A stretch of 55,513 nucleotides of DNA from Streptomyces xylophagus (GTDB lineage Bacteria; Actinomycetota; Actinomycetes; Streptomycetales; Streptomycetaceae), in NCBI RefSeq assembly GCF_000716435.1, contig NZ_JNWO01000048.1, positions 1-55,513 of the forward strand, written 5' to 3'. Below, one piece after another: positions 24,115 to 31,984 of the stretch. The notes under the pieces were generated by a model. That model was not told the origin of the DNA and made no database searches. It saw only the letters and a program-made list of their open reading frames with translations. The position numbers and the translations under genes were made by a program. Position 1 is the first letter of the stretch; the number at the start of each line of letters is the position of its first letter.

Positions 24115-24588
24115 ATGACCGCACATGCCGCCCAGGATCAGCACGGTACGACGAGCGCCCCCCGGAGCGCGGTTGCCTTATCCAGCCCAGACCGGAACGG
24201 CGGCGAGACCCCGGAGGCCGGTGGGCAGACCAAGAGCCCTGGCCTCTTTCCTGCGGTGCTGTACGTGTGCGCGGCACGCGGGACGCCGGCGCGGAGCCCG
24301 GCGGCAGCGGAGGGCCGTGATTTCGCTGAGGAGCACGGCCTGGCGCTCGTGGAGACCGTCACCGATCCGTACGGTGGGCCCGACCTCTGCCACCGCGAAA
24401 GACGGATGCGCGTGCGGGAGTTGGCGGCATCTGCTGCGGTCAGTGTGGTGATCGCCCGGTGGCCCGCCTGCATCGCCCCGGACGCCTCCCACGAACTGGG
24501 ACACCGTGAGGCCCAGCGGCTTCAGGGCCACGGCGTACGGGTGCGCTGCTCGTGCGCGCCCCCGGCCGCCGGGGGTGAGGTGAGGTGA
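24115..24588 (+). CDS. Degenerate resolvase-like protein
   Basis: 157 residues. After a disordered start (about 1-45) the sequence AVLYVCAARG, AEGRDFAEEHGLALVETVTD, ERRMRVRELAASAAVSVVIA and RWPACIAPDASHEL follows the strand-helix order of the serine-resolvase catalytic domain. The catalytic Ser of the first strand (YxRVS in active enzymes) is missing. This suggests a non-catalytic relic recruited for regulation. No DNA-binding C-terminus follows. The stop overlaps the GTG of the ATPase gene (24585), so the two are coupled. The fold call is tentative. Confidence 0.5.
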   Translation: MTAHAAQDQHGTTSAPRSAVALSSPDRNGGETPEAGGQTKSPGLFPAVLYVCAARGTPARSPAAAEGRDFAEEHGLALVETVTDPYGGPDLCHRERRMRVRELAASAAVSVVIARWPACIAPDASHELGHREAQRLQGHGVRVRCSCAPPAAGGEVR

Positions 24589-25205
24589 CCGCCAACACCA
24601 CCCCGGACGCCCACACCTCAGCCGTCCCGGACGCCCGTACTTCGGCCGAATTCGTTGAGTGGTGTCCGCTGCGGCAGGTCCCGCCACACGGCATGGACCA
24701 ACCGCTTCCCAGACCGGAACCCACCAGGCCCTACCTCCGCCGGATGTGGACACTGCCCGGCCGTTCCGAGCGGGCCCCGCACACGGCGCGTGAGCGGGTC
24801 ACCCGCACGTGCCACGGGTGGCGCGTCCCCCGCCAGGTGGTCGACAGCCTGGAACTGATCGTGTCCGAGCTGGTCACCAACGCGGTCACTCACGCCGACG
24901 GTGACACGGTCACCGTCGCCGTGGCGCTCACCGAACACGCCGTGTGGGTGGTCGTCGCCGACCGGGGCCCTCGCGAGCACTTCGAGGCCCGGTGCGCGGA
25001 CGACGAGGACGAGCACGGCCGCGGCCTGTTCCTCGTGAAGGCACTCGCCCACCGGTATGAGATCCGTCCCTCCGGAGCAGGCACCGCCGTCATGGCCTGT
25101 CTGCACACCGACCGGCGTGAGATGCCCCCAGGCGCGGCCGACGACGTCACCCACTCTCCCCACGAGCCCACCGAGGACACGGATGTACCCCGCAGCCACT
25201 CTTGA
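24585..25205 (+). CDS. SpoIIAB/RsbW-like ATP-binding protein
   Basis: 206 residues with a HATPase_c_2 domain (about 60-185). The N box is SLELIVSELVTNAVTHAD, the G1 box VVVADRGPREH and the G2 box EHGRGLFLVKALAHRY. The N-terminal ~55 residues and C-terminal ~25 are disordered. Streptomyces has many such single-domain kinases or ATPases, acting as anti-sigma factors or partners of regulatory proteins. GTG 24585 overlaps the upstream stop. Its place at the head of two orphan genes and before a radical SAM locus may mean regulation of that locus. No sigma factor is adjacent. Confidence 0.87.
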   Translation: MTANTTPDAHTSAVPDARTSAEFVEWCPLRQVPPHGMDQPLPRPEPTRPYLRRMWTLPGRSERAPHTARERVTRTCHGWRVPRQVVDSLELIVSELVTNAVTHADGDTVTVAVALTEHAVWVVVADRGPREHFEARCADDEDEHGRGLFLVKALAHRYEIRPSGAGTAVMACLHTDRREMPPGAADDVTHSPHEPTEDTDVPRSHS

Positions 25206-25632
25206 CGACGACATGGTGACGTTGGCCGCCGCGACTCCGGCGCCGGTCGTGGCCGTGGCCCTGCGCTGGACCTGGCCCGCCACTTCCGACATGTACGAAC
25301 GGGTCTCCGCGTGCGTGGCGGGAACCTGCGAAGGATGGGGCGTTTGCTGGGGCGTGGCCGACTTACTCGGCGAGCTCGCCGCCGACTACGCCCACGACGT
25401 GCTGCAGATCCAGCCGGGCCCGTACGCCACCGTCACGGCGATGATCACGGGCAACCGTGCCACCGTGAGCGTCGTACCGGCCTACGACGTCGAACCCGCT
25501 CAGGGCGTCCGGCTCCCCGCCCTGGCGGGGGCGGGCATGGAATTGAGCTGGGGCTGCGTCACCCTGGCCGCGGGCCCGTGCCTGTATGCCGGCGTCAACG
25601 TCATCAACACCGGGCGGGAGTCGGCGAAGTGA
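25183..25632 (+). CDS. Orphan protein in the ATPase operon
   Basis: 149 residues, ATG 25183 with GAGGAC 5 nt upstream, overlapping the end of the ATPase gene. It has a small alpha/beta look (VVAVALRWTWP, WGVADLLGELAADYAHDVL, YATVTAMITGNRATVSVVP). The layout strikingly parallels an ATPase-type fold (helix, strand pair, Gly-rich end GMELSWGCVTLAAGPCLYAG), yet N and G boxes are absent. It and the following gene look like distant paralogues of each other. No function is assigned. Confidence 0.6.
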   Translation: MYPAATLDDDMVTLAAATPAPVVAVALRWTWPATSDMYERVSACVAGTCEGWGVCWGVADLLGELAADYAHDVLQIQPGPYATVTAMITGNRATVSVVPAYDVEPAQGVRLPALAGAGMELSWGCVTLAAGPCLYAGVNVINTGRESAK

Positions 25633-26111
25633 CGGCTCTGCACCCGTGGCGCGTGCCCGACGACGGCACGTCGGCTTACCTGGCCCGCCGTAGACAGCGC
25701 AGGTTCTCGTGCCACTACGCCACGGCCGACCCGGACACACCGAACGCCGCAGCGTGCAACGTCGGTGTGACGCTCGCCGGGTGGGCGGTGCCTGCGAAGG
25801 TAGCCGAGAGGCTGATCACGCGTACCCGGGACATGGTCGCCGAGGCGGTCGAGGCGTACGGCGGTGACCGGGTTGCCGTGGCCGTCGTCCTGGCCGAGGG
25901 CCGGGTGCGGGTCCACGTCGTGTCTCTGTTCTGCGAGCTCCACCCGGTGGACGCCATCGACCCCGTCACGGCCGTCTCCCTGCTGGGCTTCACGGCCGTG
26001 CCCGGGGGAGCGGCCGGGCCGAGCGTCCGCTGTCTGTGTGTCGACCTGGCCTTGTTGGGCGCGGACTGGACCCACCGCATGTTCCTCGCCGTCCGCCACG
26101 GCGCCCCCTAG
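25629..26111 (+). CDS. Orphan protein, likely paralogue of the preceding one
   Basis: 160 residues, GTG 25629 overlapping the upstream stop (GTGA). Visible elements are PAKVAERLITRTRDMVAEAV, RVAVAVVLAEGRVRVHVVSL and ALLGADWTHRMFLAVR. As in the preceding protein, an amphipathic helix precedes a strand hairpin. The order resembles a degenerate GHKL ATPase without its nucleotide-binding motifs. The operon ends here with a perfect hairpin. The function is unknown. Confidence 0.6.
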   Translation: MTALHPWRVPDDGTSAYLARRRQRRFSCHYATADPDTPNAAACNVGVTLAGWAVPAKVAERLITRTRDMVAEAVEAYGGDRVAVAVVLAEGRVRVHVVSLFCELHPVDAIDPVTAVSLLGFTAVPGGAAGPSVRCLCVDLALLGADWTHRMFLAVRHGAP

Positions 26112-26113
26112 AC

Positions 26114-26148
26114 CCGCAGGCCCGCGCCCCCCCGTCGCGGGCCTGCGG
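26114..26148 (+). terminator. Terminator after the ATPase operon
   Basis: CCGCAGGCCCGCG (26114-26126) pairs perfectly with CGCGGGCCTGCGG (26136-26148), loop 9 nt, 2 nt after the stop codon. It separates the ATPase operon from the radical SAM gene. Confidence 0.88.
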
Positions 26149-26300
26149 CCAAGCCCCTTCTTCCGTACGTGCGGGAGGGGCGGGCGCACAAGGGCCCGGC
26201 CTGATCTCTCGCCGGGCTGACGTCAAGCGCGGCCGCCTTCCTCCTCTACCGGGAGGACGGCCGGGCACCGTGGCACCACCGACCCGGAGGGAACCGGATC

Positions 26301-27221
26301 GTGACGATCGCTCCCGAGACACCCGCAATACCCGTACCCCTGACGTTCCTTGAGCTGGAGATCACCGGCCGTTGTCAGCTCACCTGCGCGTCGCACTGCT
26401 ACGCACAGGCCGGCCCGACGAAGGGGCACGGCACCATGACCGCCGAGGACTGGCGGCGCGTCATCGAGGAGGCCGCCGCGCTCGGCGTGGAGACGGTGCA
26501 GTTCATCGGCGGGGAAGCGACCATGCACCCCGACTTCGCCGACCTGGTGGAGTACGCGTTGGCCTCCGGGCGCCGTGTGCAGGTGTTCAGCAACCTGTAC
26601 CGGGTGTCCGCCCGGCACTGGGAGTTGTTCGAGCGGCCCGGTCTGAGCCTGGCGACGTCGTACTACTCCGACGACTCGGACGAACACGACGAGATCACCG
26701 GCCGCGCCGGGAGCCACGTCTGGACCCGGGCCAACATCGCTGTGGCCGTCGAGCGCGGCATCCGCCTGAAGGTCGGCATCATCCACATGCGCGAGGGGCA
26801 GCGCGTCGAGCAGGCGCGCGCCGAGATGCGGGCCCTCGGGGTGGACCGGGTCCACATCGACCGGGTGCGCGAGGTGGGCAACGCGGCGCGCACGGCGGCG
26901 ATTCCGTCCACGTCACAGCTGTGCGGGGGGTGCGCGGACGGGAAGGCGGCGATCCTGCCGGACGGCACGGTCGCTCCGTGCGTGCTGGGCCGGTTCCTGC
27001 CCGCCGGGAACGTGAAGGCGGCCGGGCTCGCTGCGGTGTTGGGCGGCCGGCAGTGGGCGCAGATCGCTGCGAGCATCCCTCGCCGACACCGCGCCGGTTG
27101 CACGCCGGACGAGGATTCGTGCATGCCCTCGCCCGGCATGGTCACGGCCTGCAACCCTGATCAGGACGGCGAGGACTGTTCCCCGGCTGAGACTCCGGCC
27201 TGTGAACCCTCGTACGACTAG
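26301..27221 (+). CDS. Radical SAM protein with C-terminal Cys-rich (SPASM-like) region
   Basis: 306 residues from GTG 26301 (CGGAGGGAACC upstream). The cluster-binding motif is CQLTCASHC (C25, C29, C33), a CX3CX3C spacing instead of the usual CX3CX2C. It is followed by Tyr and by the SAM-binding stretch FIGGEATMHPDF. The partial TIM barrel continues through ATSYYSDDSDEHDEITGR. The C-terminal third has several cysteines (QLCGGCADG, PCVLGRF, CTPDEDSC, ACNPDQDGEDC), suggesting auxiliary Fe-S clusters. Such enzymes typically modify ribosomal peptides or proteins. The methyltransferase starts 14 nt downstream, so they form one operon. No precursor peptide was found in 26149-26300 or after the operon. 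Confidence 0.85.
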   Translation: MTIAPETPAIPVPLTFLELEITGRCQLTCASHCYAQAGPTKGHGTMTAEDWRRVIEEAAALGVETVQFIGGEATMHPDFADLVEYALASGRRVQVFSNLYRVSARHWELFERPGLSLATSYYSDDSDEHDEITGRAGSHVWTRANIAVAVERGIRLKVGIIHMREGQRVEQARAEMRALGVDRVHIDRVREVGNAARTAAIPSTSQLCGGCADGKAAILPDGTVAPCVLGRFLPAGNVKAAGLAAVLGGRQWAQIAASIPRRHRAGCTPDEDSCMPSPGMVTACNPDQDGEDCSPAETPACEPSYD

Positions 27222-27235
27222 ACGGGGGCACCACT

Positions 27236-28369
27236 ATGGATTGGCAGACGCACGCGCGGCGCCTGGCGGCGGACGTGGTCCGGCCCGAGTCGCGCTGGTA
27301 CGGGCCACTCGCCACCACGCCGCGGCATGTGTTCGTGCCCCGCTGGTGGGCGCGCGGCGATCAGGCATGGGAGCTGCGCGACGGTGTGGCCGACACCGAG
27401 GCATGGATGCGCGACGCCTACGCGAACCGCACGTTGGTGACCCGTATCGGCCCGGTGCACGCCGACCGGGCCGAGCCCGGCGCCACTCTCACGACGGGGA
27501 GCCCCACGTCGTCGTCGACGCTGCCGGGTCTGGTGGTGACCATGTACCGGCACGCGATGATCGCCGACGACTCCCGGGTGCTGGTGACGACCGGCACCGG
27601 CTACGGCACGGCGCTGTTGTGCCGGCGCCTGGGCGATGAGCGGGTGACGAGCGTCGACGTCGACCCGTACTTGGTCACGACAGCCGCCGGGCGGCTCGAC
27701 TCCATCGGGCTGCACCCGCACACGGCCGTCTGCGACATCACCGCGGACGTGCCGGGGGAGTACGACCGGATTGTGTCCACCGTGTCCGTACGGCGCATCC
27801 CCGCATTGTGGCTGGCCGCCCTGCGGCCCGGCGGACGGCTGGTGACCACTCTTGCCGGAACCGGGCTGATCGTCACCGCCGACAAGACCGAGGACGGCGG
27901 CGCCACCGGCCGTATCGCCCCCGAACCGGCCGGGTTCATGCGCACCCGGCACGGCGACGACTACGACCGGCACACAGACGAGCTGTGGGAGAAGGTGCGG
28001 CAGGCCGACGGCGAGAGCATCACCACGAGCCGGTACCCGCTGCTGTATGTGCCGGACTCGTGGGAGGTGATGTCGATGCTCGAACTCACGGTGCCGGGCA
28101 TCGACCACCGCACCGTCACTGACGGGGACACCCGCACGGTATGGATGCTGCACCCCGATGGGTCGTGGGCCCGCGCGAGTGCGGCCGGGTTCCTTGATGC
28201 GCCCACGGTGTACCAGGGCGGCCCGCGTCGCCTGTGGGACGACCTCGAACGCATCCGCCACCGCCTCAACCGCGAGGGCGGATTGCCGCTCTACGGGGCA
28301 CGGGTGCGGATCGGGGCGGACGGCACGCTCACTCTCGCGCGCGGGTCCTGGACCGCGCGGATCGCCTGA
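27236..28369 (+). CDS. PIMT-like protein methyltransferase
   Basis: 377 residues from ATG 27236. The N-terminal half resembles protein-L-isoaspartate O-methyltransferases: TTPRHVFVPRWW, SSSTLPGLVVTMYRHAMI and RVLVTTGTGYGTALLCRRLG (SAM-binding motif I), VTSVDVDPYLVTTAAGRL, then YDRIVSTVSVRRIPALW and LRPGGRLVTTLAG. A C-terminal ~150-residue extension is specific to actinomycete members associated with peptide-modification loci. Some install aspartimide or methyl ester on lanthipeptides or graspetides. It follows the radical SAM gene closely. The substrate is unknown, and the pairing suggests a shared protein or peptide target. Confidence 0.82.
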   Translation: MDWQTHARRLAADVVRPESRWYGPLATTPRHVFVPRWWARGDQAWELRDGVADTEAWMRDAYANRTLVTRIGPVHADRAEPGATLTTGSPTSSSTLPGLVVTMYRHAMIADDSRVLVTTGTGYGTALLCRRLGDERVTSVDVDPYLVTTAAGRLDSIGLHPHTAVCDITADVPGEYDRIVSTVSVRRIPALWLAALRPGGRLVTTLAGTGLIVTADKTEDGGATGRIAPEPAGFMRTRHGDDYDRHTDELWEKVRQADGESITTSRYPLLYVPDSWEVMSMLELTVPGIDHRTVTDGDTRTVWMLHPDGSWARASAAGFLDAPTVYQGGPRRLWDDLERIRHRLNREGGLPLYGARVRIGADGTLTLARGSWTARIA

Positions 28370-29158
28370 TCGGTCCGAACGAAGAAGAAAGACCCCGCGA
28401 GCGCCGAGAGCAGTGCCTGCGCCGAGAAGGTGAAGCGAGTGCCCCGGTCCAGGAGCGCGCCGATCACCCGCTCCTGCACGCTGCCGTCGTTCTGCTCAGC
28501 GCGTTCGTCATCGGCGTCGTCATGGGCATCCTCACCGCTCTCACCGGTGTCCCCGTGGCCGGGGCCGTCGCTGCCGGACTGACCAGCGCCGGCACCAGCG
28601 TCCCCGTCCTGCACATCCTCATCCGATGCCCCCGCCGCGCCCGGCGGACGGCAGCCCCATCACGACAACTCGCTGCGATGGCCGCAGGAGAGCCTGCTTC
28701 GTATACCGGCGCATCAGATGTGACGGGGTGTCAAGCCGCCGGGGCGGTGCCGGGTTCCGCTTCCGCCCAGCGCGTGGGCGGCTGGACGGAAGCGGGGCGG
28801 TCCCCTTCGGTGGTTCTTGAGCACAAGGGAGCCGCGCGGCCTTCCGGACTGGAAGGTGCGACGCCGGGGGAGGCGTCCGCTTCCATGGTGCGCCATCCCG
28901 CCGGTGCCGCAACGGCAAGTACGGTTTCGCCACCAAAAGCGTTCATTCAGCCATGATTTGCCCGCACTTGTGGCCGTCATGGAGTAACGGGCCGACTGTG
29001 CCGCGGCGGGCGGCGGGGGCTATTTGTTCCGTAACTCCGGGATCGCGTTGAGGGGCGCGCCCCGGCACACCATGCTGTCGTCAACTCCTCCGGGGCGCGT
29101 TTGAGCACCGTCCCGGAGGAGGTCTTCCGGACTTCCTCATCCCTTCAGGGAAGGTGCG
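28370..29158. other. Gap with a start-less membrane-segment frame and a hairpin
   Basis: A frame open from before 28370 to 28956 encodes a convincing membrane region (LLHAAVVLLSAFVIGVVMG, LTALTGVPVAGAVAAGL). It is of a kind seen in small Streptomyces plasmid proteins, but no ATG, GTG or TTG precedes it in frame after the methyltransferase stop. It is probably a remnant. Nearer the next gene, CGCGCCCCGG (29056-29065) pairs with CCGGGGCGCG (29090-29099), possibly a terminator or leader structure. Nothing else recognised. Confidence 0.45.
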
Positions 29159-29374
29159 ATGACAGGCAAGCAGGTGATGACCGTGGCCGTACTGGCGGCG
29201 GTTCTCGCATGGAGCACGGTGATGACCGTGCTGGGACAGTACGCGGCCGTGGCCGCGTTACTTCCCTCGCTGGGACTCCTCATCCAGCAGATCGTCGCCG
29301 CGCTCGGCGGCACGGACACCCGTCCCGGCCCGACCCCGGCCCCACCGGCCGGGAGTGGGGAGCCGCCACGGTGA
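29159..29374 (+). CDS. Small membrane protein of sigma trio 3
   Basis: 71 residues, ATG 29159 preceded by AGGGAAGG. Two hydrophobic segments (VMTVAVLAAVLAWSTVMTVL and AAVAALLPSLGLLIQQIVAAL) cover two thirds of the chain and are followed by a Pro-rich tail, a holin-like layout. The stop overlaps the GTG of the sigma-like gene (GTGA, 29371), the same coupling as in trio 1. It does not contain the P-x-G-[ST] tail motif of the other two small proteins. Confidence 0.6.
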   Translation: MTGKQVMTVAVLAAVLAWSTVMTVLGQYAAVAALLPSLGLLIQQIVAALGGTDTRPGPTPAPPAGSGEPPR

Positions 29375-30243
29375 AGCCTCCCCAGGATCCTCCGAGTCGC
29401 CGCGGGCGCCCTCCGGAGCCGATCTGCGAGAGCGCCGGCACAGCGCACCGGACCTGGCTGGAGCCGGTCCGCACCCGGCTCACCGTGAGCGGCCTGACCC
29501 TCGATGAGCTCGTGAACCGCTCCGGCTACTCCAAGACCCGCCTGTCGGAACTCCTGCGGGGCAAGGGCTACTACCCGGGCTGGGAGATCACCTACAGCGT
29601 GGTCCGCGCGCTCGACATCCCCGTCAGCCCGGCATGCCGGCTGTGGAAGGCGGCCGCCGTGGAAGCGGAGAAGGACACCGACTGGATCAAGAACCGGATC
29701 CTCGATGTCCAGGCGCCCGCCCCGGAGGAACAGCCGGTCGCCCACCTCGCCTTCACCCAGGCCATGTGGCAGCCCTACACCGCCTACGCCCGCGCCTTCC
29801 TGCAGTCCGACCGGCGCGCACAGCAGGTGGTCGCGGAGACCTTCGACATCCTCTGGCTCACCTGGGACGAAGCGACCGCGAGCCCCGACACCCCCCGCCA
29901 CGCCTGGCTCCTGCTGCACGCGCGGGTCCTGGCCCGGGCCGCACAGCGCCCCGACGGCCGTCCCGACCTGCGGGCGGCCGCGTTCTCCACGGCCTGCCAG
30001 GCCGACATCGGCGACCTCACCGAACGCCTGGCCCACATCGGCGTCCTGGCCCGGTTCTTCGACACGATCGCCTCGCTGCCCCCGGACCAGATGGACGTGA
30101 CCGTGCTGCGCTACCTGTGCGGCATCCCTGCGCACACCGTCCCCGGCGTCGTCGGCCTGTCCGAGGCCGTCACCCACACCCTGGACCACCACGCCCGAGG
30201 GGCACTGACCACGCTCCTTTCCGACACCGACACCCAGGAGTGA
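29371..30243 (+). CDS. HTH-sigma70-like fusion regulator (trio 3)
   Basis: 290 residues. An N-terminal XRE-like HTH (about 35-90; LTLDELVNRSGYSKTRLSEL and LRGKGYYPGWEIT) is joined to a sigma-like module. Region 2-like helices occur at about 125-200 (FTQAMWQPYTAYARAFLQSD, AQQVVAETFDILWLTWDEA, RHAWLLLHARVLARA). A region 4-like segment lies near the C-terminus (SLPPDQMDVTVLRYLCGIPA, VVGLSEAVTHTLDHHARGAL). The proximal HTH could bind DNA or a ligand. The acidic helix DILWLTWDEA resembles sigma region 2.1. Coupling to the small membrane protein and a downstream orphan repeats the trio layout at 5 kb and 10.5 kb. Confidence 0.75.
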   Translation: MKPPQDPPSRRGRPPEPICESAGTAHRTWLEPVRTRLTVSGLTLDELVNRSGYSKTRLSELLRGKGYYPGWEITYSVVRALDIPVSPACRLWKAAAVEAEKDTDWIKNRILDVQAPAPEEQPVAHLAFTQAMWQPYTAYARAFLQSDRRAQQVVAETFDILWLTWDEATASPDTPRHAWLLLHARVLARAAQRPDGRPDLRAAAFSTACQADIGDLTERLAHIGVLARFFDTIASLPPDQMDVTVLRYLCGIPAHTVPGVVGLSEAVTHTLDHHARGALTTLLSDTDTQE

Positions 30244-30253
30244 TCACCCCGCC

Positions 30254-31384
30254 ATGAGCACCATCGACGACCTCCTCGCCCAGTCCCTGCTGCTGCACCA
30301 GCCGCGCGTCCCGTCCGACGTCGTCCCCTACGACGACCTGGCCTACGACGATCTCGCCGCGGACGGCATCCCGCTGTGGGACGCCGGGCCACAGACGGCC
30401 GATGACGGCGCCGCGCAGAGTCTTGCCGCCCTGTGCGAGGCGGTCGTCACCCACTGCACGATCGAGCAGCTCGCCGACTTCCTCACCGACCAGGTCCCCG
30501 AGCCGAGGGCCGCCTGGATCCTCGGCTGCGCCCTGCAGCTCGCGGGCGCCGACGACGGCGCCCGCTTCTGGTGGCAGTACGCCGCCGGCGCCGACGACCA
30601 GCCCGCCTCCTACTGCCTCTACCTCCAGCACCTCGCCCAGGGAGACACCCACGCCGCCGCCCTGTGGCGAGCCCAGGCCGGCCCCCACGCACCCCACGTA
30701 CCCAACGACGAAGACGATACGGATCCGGCGGATTCGGCAGATCCCGGCCAGGACGCCCCGGCCTACCGGATGATGACCGCCGACACCAGCCTCTCCACCG
30801 TCCTGCGCATCCTCAGCCATCTCACCCGGGCCAACCCGCGCAGGCACACACCGATGGCGCAGGCCGTCATCGACATCGTCGCCGCCGCGGTCGCCGTCGG
30901 CTACGACCACTACCCCGACCTCGAACTCCCCGTGCCCGGCGACGACTTCGCCGAACGGCTCGCGGTCGCCGCCATCGCGGCGTCCGGAACAGGCCAGTAC
31001 ACCCGCGCCACCGATTTGTCGGCCGCCGCGGCCGCCGACACGGAGGACCTGCCCAACCGTCCCCCGACTGATCCGGACATCGACGACGAGCCGGCCTGGA
31101 CGCAGGGCCCGGAGCAGGTGCTGGTGAACGTCACCGCCGACATCGATGAGGAGCCCGCGACCACGCACACCTTCTTCCAGGAAGCGAGCGCCGTCTGCTC
31201 CTGGGAAGCGGCCACCGCCTCCGACCGCACGGACGGACGCGGAATTCGCACGTACTACTACCTCAGCCGCCTCCGCATCCGGGCCGCCAAGGCGTTATCG
31301 CAGGGTCCCTCCGGTTTCGGGGCCGGATTCGCAGCCCCGGCTGCTTCCGGCGCCGGTCCCTCACCGACCTTCCACCGGCTATAG
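30254..31384 (+). CDS. Orphan partner protein of trio 3
   Basis: 376 residues from ATG 30254, 10 nt after the regulator stop. An acidic N-terminus precedes a helical repeat-like part (about 55-150; LAALCEAVVTHCTIEQLADF, WILGCALQLAGADDGARFWW, YAAGADDQPASYCLYLQHLA). The last is TPR/Sel1-like in rhythm. An acidic linker (DDTDPADSADPG) and a second helical domain (about 170-250) follow. The end is Ala/Gly-rich with EASAVCSWEAA. No family is assigned. Sel1-like repeats would fit protein-protein scaffolding beside the sigma-like regulator. It ends within a TATAG stretch just before the tRNA-like gene. Confidence 0.6.
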   Translation: MSTIDDLLAQSLLLHQPRVPSDVVPYDDLAYDDLAADGIPLWDAGPQTADDGAAQSLAALCEAVVTHCTIEQLADFLTDQVPEPRAAWILGCALQLAGADDGARFWWQYAAGADDQPASYCLYLQHLAQGDTHAAALWRAQAGPHAPHVPNDEDDTDPADSADPGQDAPAYRMMTADTSLSTVLRILSHLTRANPRRHTPMAQAVIDIVAAAVAVGYDHYPDLELPVPGDDFAERLAVAAIAASGTGQYTRATDLSAAAAADTEDLPNRPPTDPDIDDEPAWTQGPEQVLVNVTADIDEEPATTHTFFQEASAVCSWEAATASDRTDGRGIRTYYYLSRLRIRAAKALSQGPSGFGAGFAAPAASGAGPSPTFHRL

Positions 31385-31426
31385 TGGATCTTGAACTGGT
31401 CGCCGCAACTCCGGTCGGCCGGTACT

Positions 31427-31496
31427 GCGTTGGTGGTCCAAGGCAAGACGCCCCGCTTCCTGCGGGGAAATGCAGGTGCAAGGCCTGCCCGGCGCT
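31427..31496 (+). tRNA. tRNA-like gene, anticodon loop reads UCC (Gly?)
   Basis: The segment folds into a full cloverleaf. Acceptor GCGTTGG (31427-31433) pairs with CCGGCGC (31489-31495), with two G-U pairs. T8 is present. The D arm has GG at the usual loop position. Anticodon stem CCCCG/CGGGG encloses the loop CTTCCTG, giving anticodon TCC with T33 in place. A 4-nt variable loop and T stem GCAGG/CCTGC follow. The T loop TGCAAGG departs from consensus (G at position 55). No CCA is encoded. It could be a true plasmid-borne tRNA-Gly, a decayed tRNA or a tRNA-like attachment relic. The terminator hairpin after it supports expression. Confidence 0.55.
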
Positions 31497-31503
31497 CGAA
31501 CAA

Positions 31504-31540
31504 CGGTCTCCGTCCCACACCTTGTACGGGACGGAGACCG
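31504..31540 (+). terminator. Terminator after the tRNA-like gene
   Basis: CGGTCTCCGTCCC (31504-31516) pairs perfectly with GGGACGGAGACCG (31528-31540). It begins 8 nt after the predicted tRNA 3' end. Confidence 0.8.
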
Positions 31541-31984
31541 CTTTGCGTCCGGCGTCGTGAACCAGGGCCCTCTGCCAGCCAGTTTCGCCGGCACACCGTA
31601 CGTCCCCCGGAGGACGGCGTGCCGATGCGTCAAGAGGCGTAGAAAAATGGATTGCGGAGTCGATGGTTCCGCCGCGCAGGCACTGTTCTCTGAACGCCGT
31701 CCGGCGGGCGCAACTGCCGCACCAGGGATAAGGCGTCGGGCGATTCGACATCCGGAGCTGCGCGGCAGGAGCCCTATGGGCACGCGAGTTCGGGGGCTGT
31801 AAGTCTTGCCGACAGTGGTGATGGCCGGTTCCGCGTTGCGGTGTGGCTTCGCGGTGGAGGGGTGGCTGGCCTCTCCGTACCGGCCATCGTGCGGCGTCTG
31901 GCCCGCCGGGAGTTCGTCGATCCCTTCAACCAGAGGCCGCGGTCTTACGGTATCCCGCCTGCGGCGCGGTTCGGCGTGCTGCAG
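31541..31984. other. Gap with no supported gene
   Basis: About 440 nt. Open frames on both strands encode Arg/Pro-rich low-complexity sequence without ribosome-binding sites. It may be decayed DNA at a former insertion site beside the tRNA-like gene. No attachment-site duplication was found within the window. Confidence 0.45.

Noticed and set aside
26149..26300. A precursor peptide gene between the terminator and the radical SAM gene
   Set aside because: No short frame with a ribosome-binding site, leader-like sequence or plausible core was found. Only a GCCCGGC/GCCGGGC inverted repeat is present.
28372..28956. A real membrane protein gene after the methyltransferase
   Set aside because: The hydrophobic stretch is convincing, but no in-frame ATG, GTG or TTG precedes it and the tail is low-complexity, so it is described only as part of the gap.
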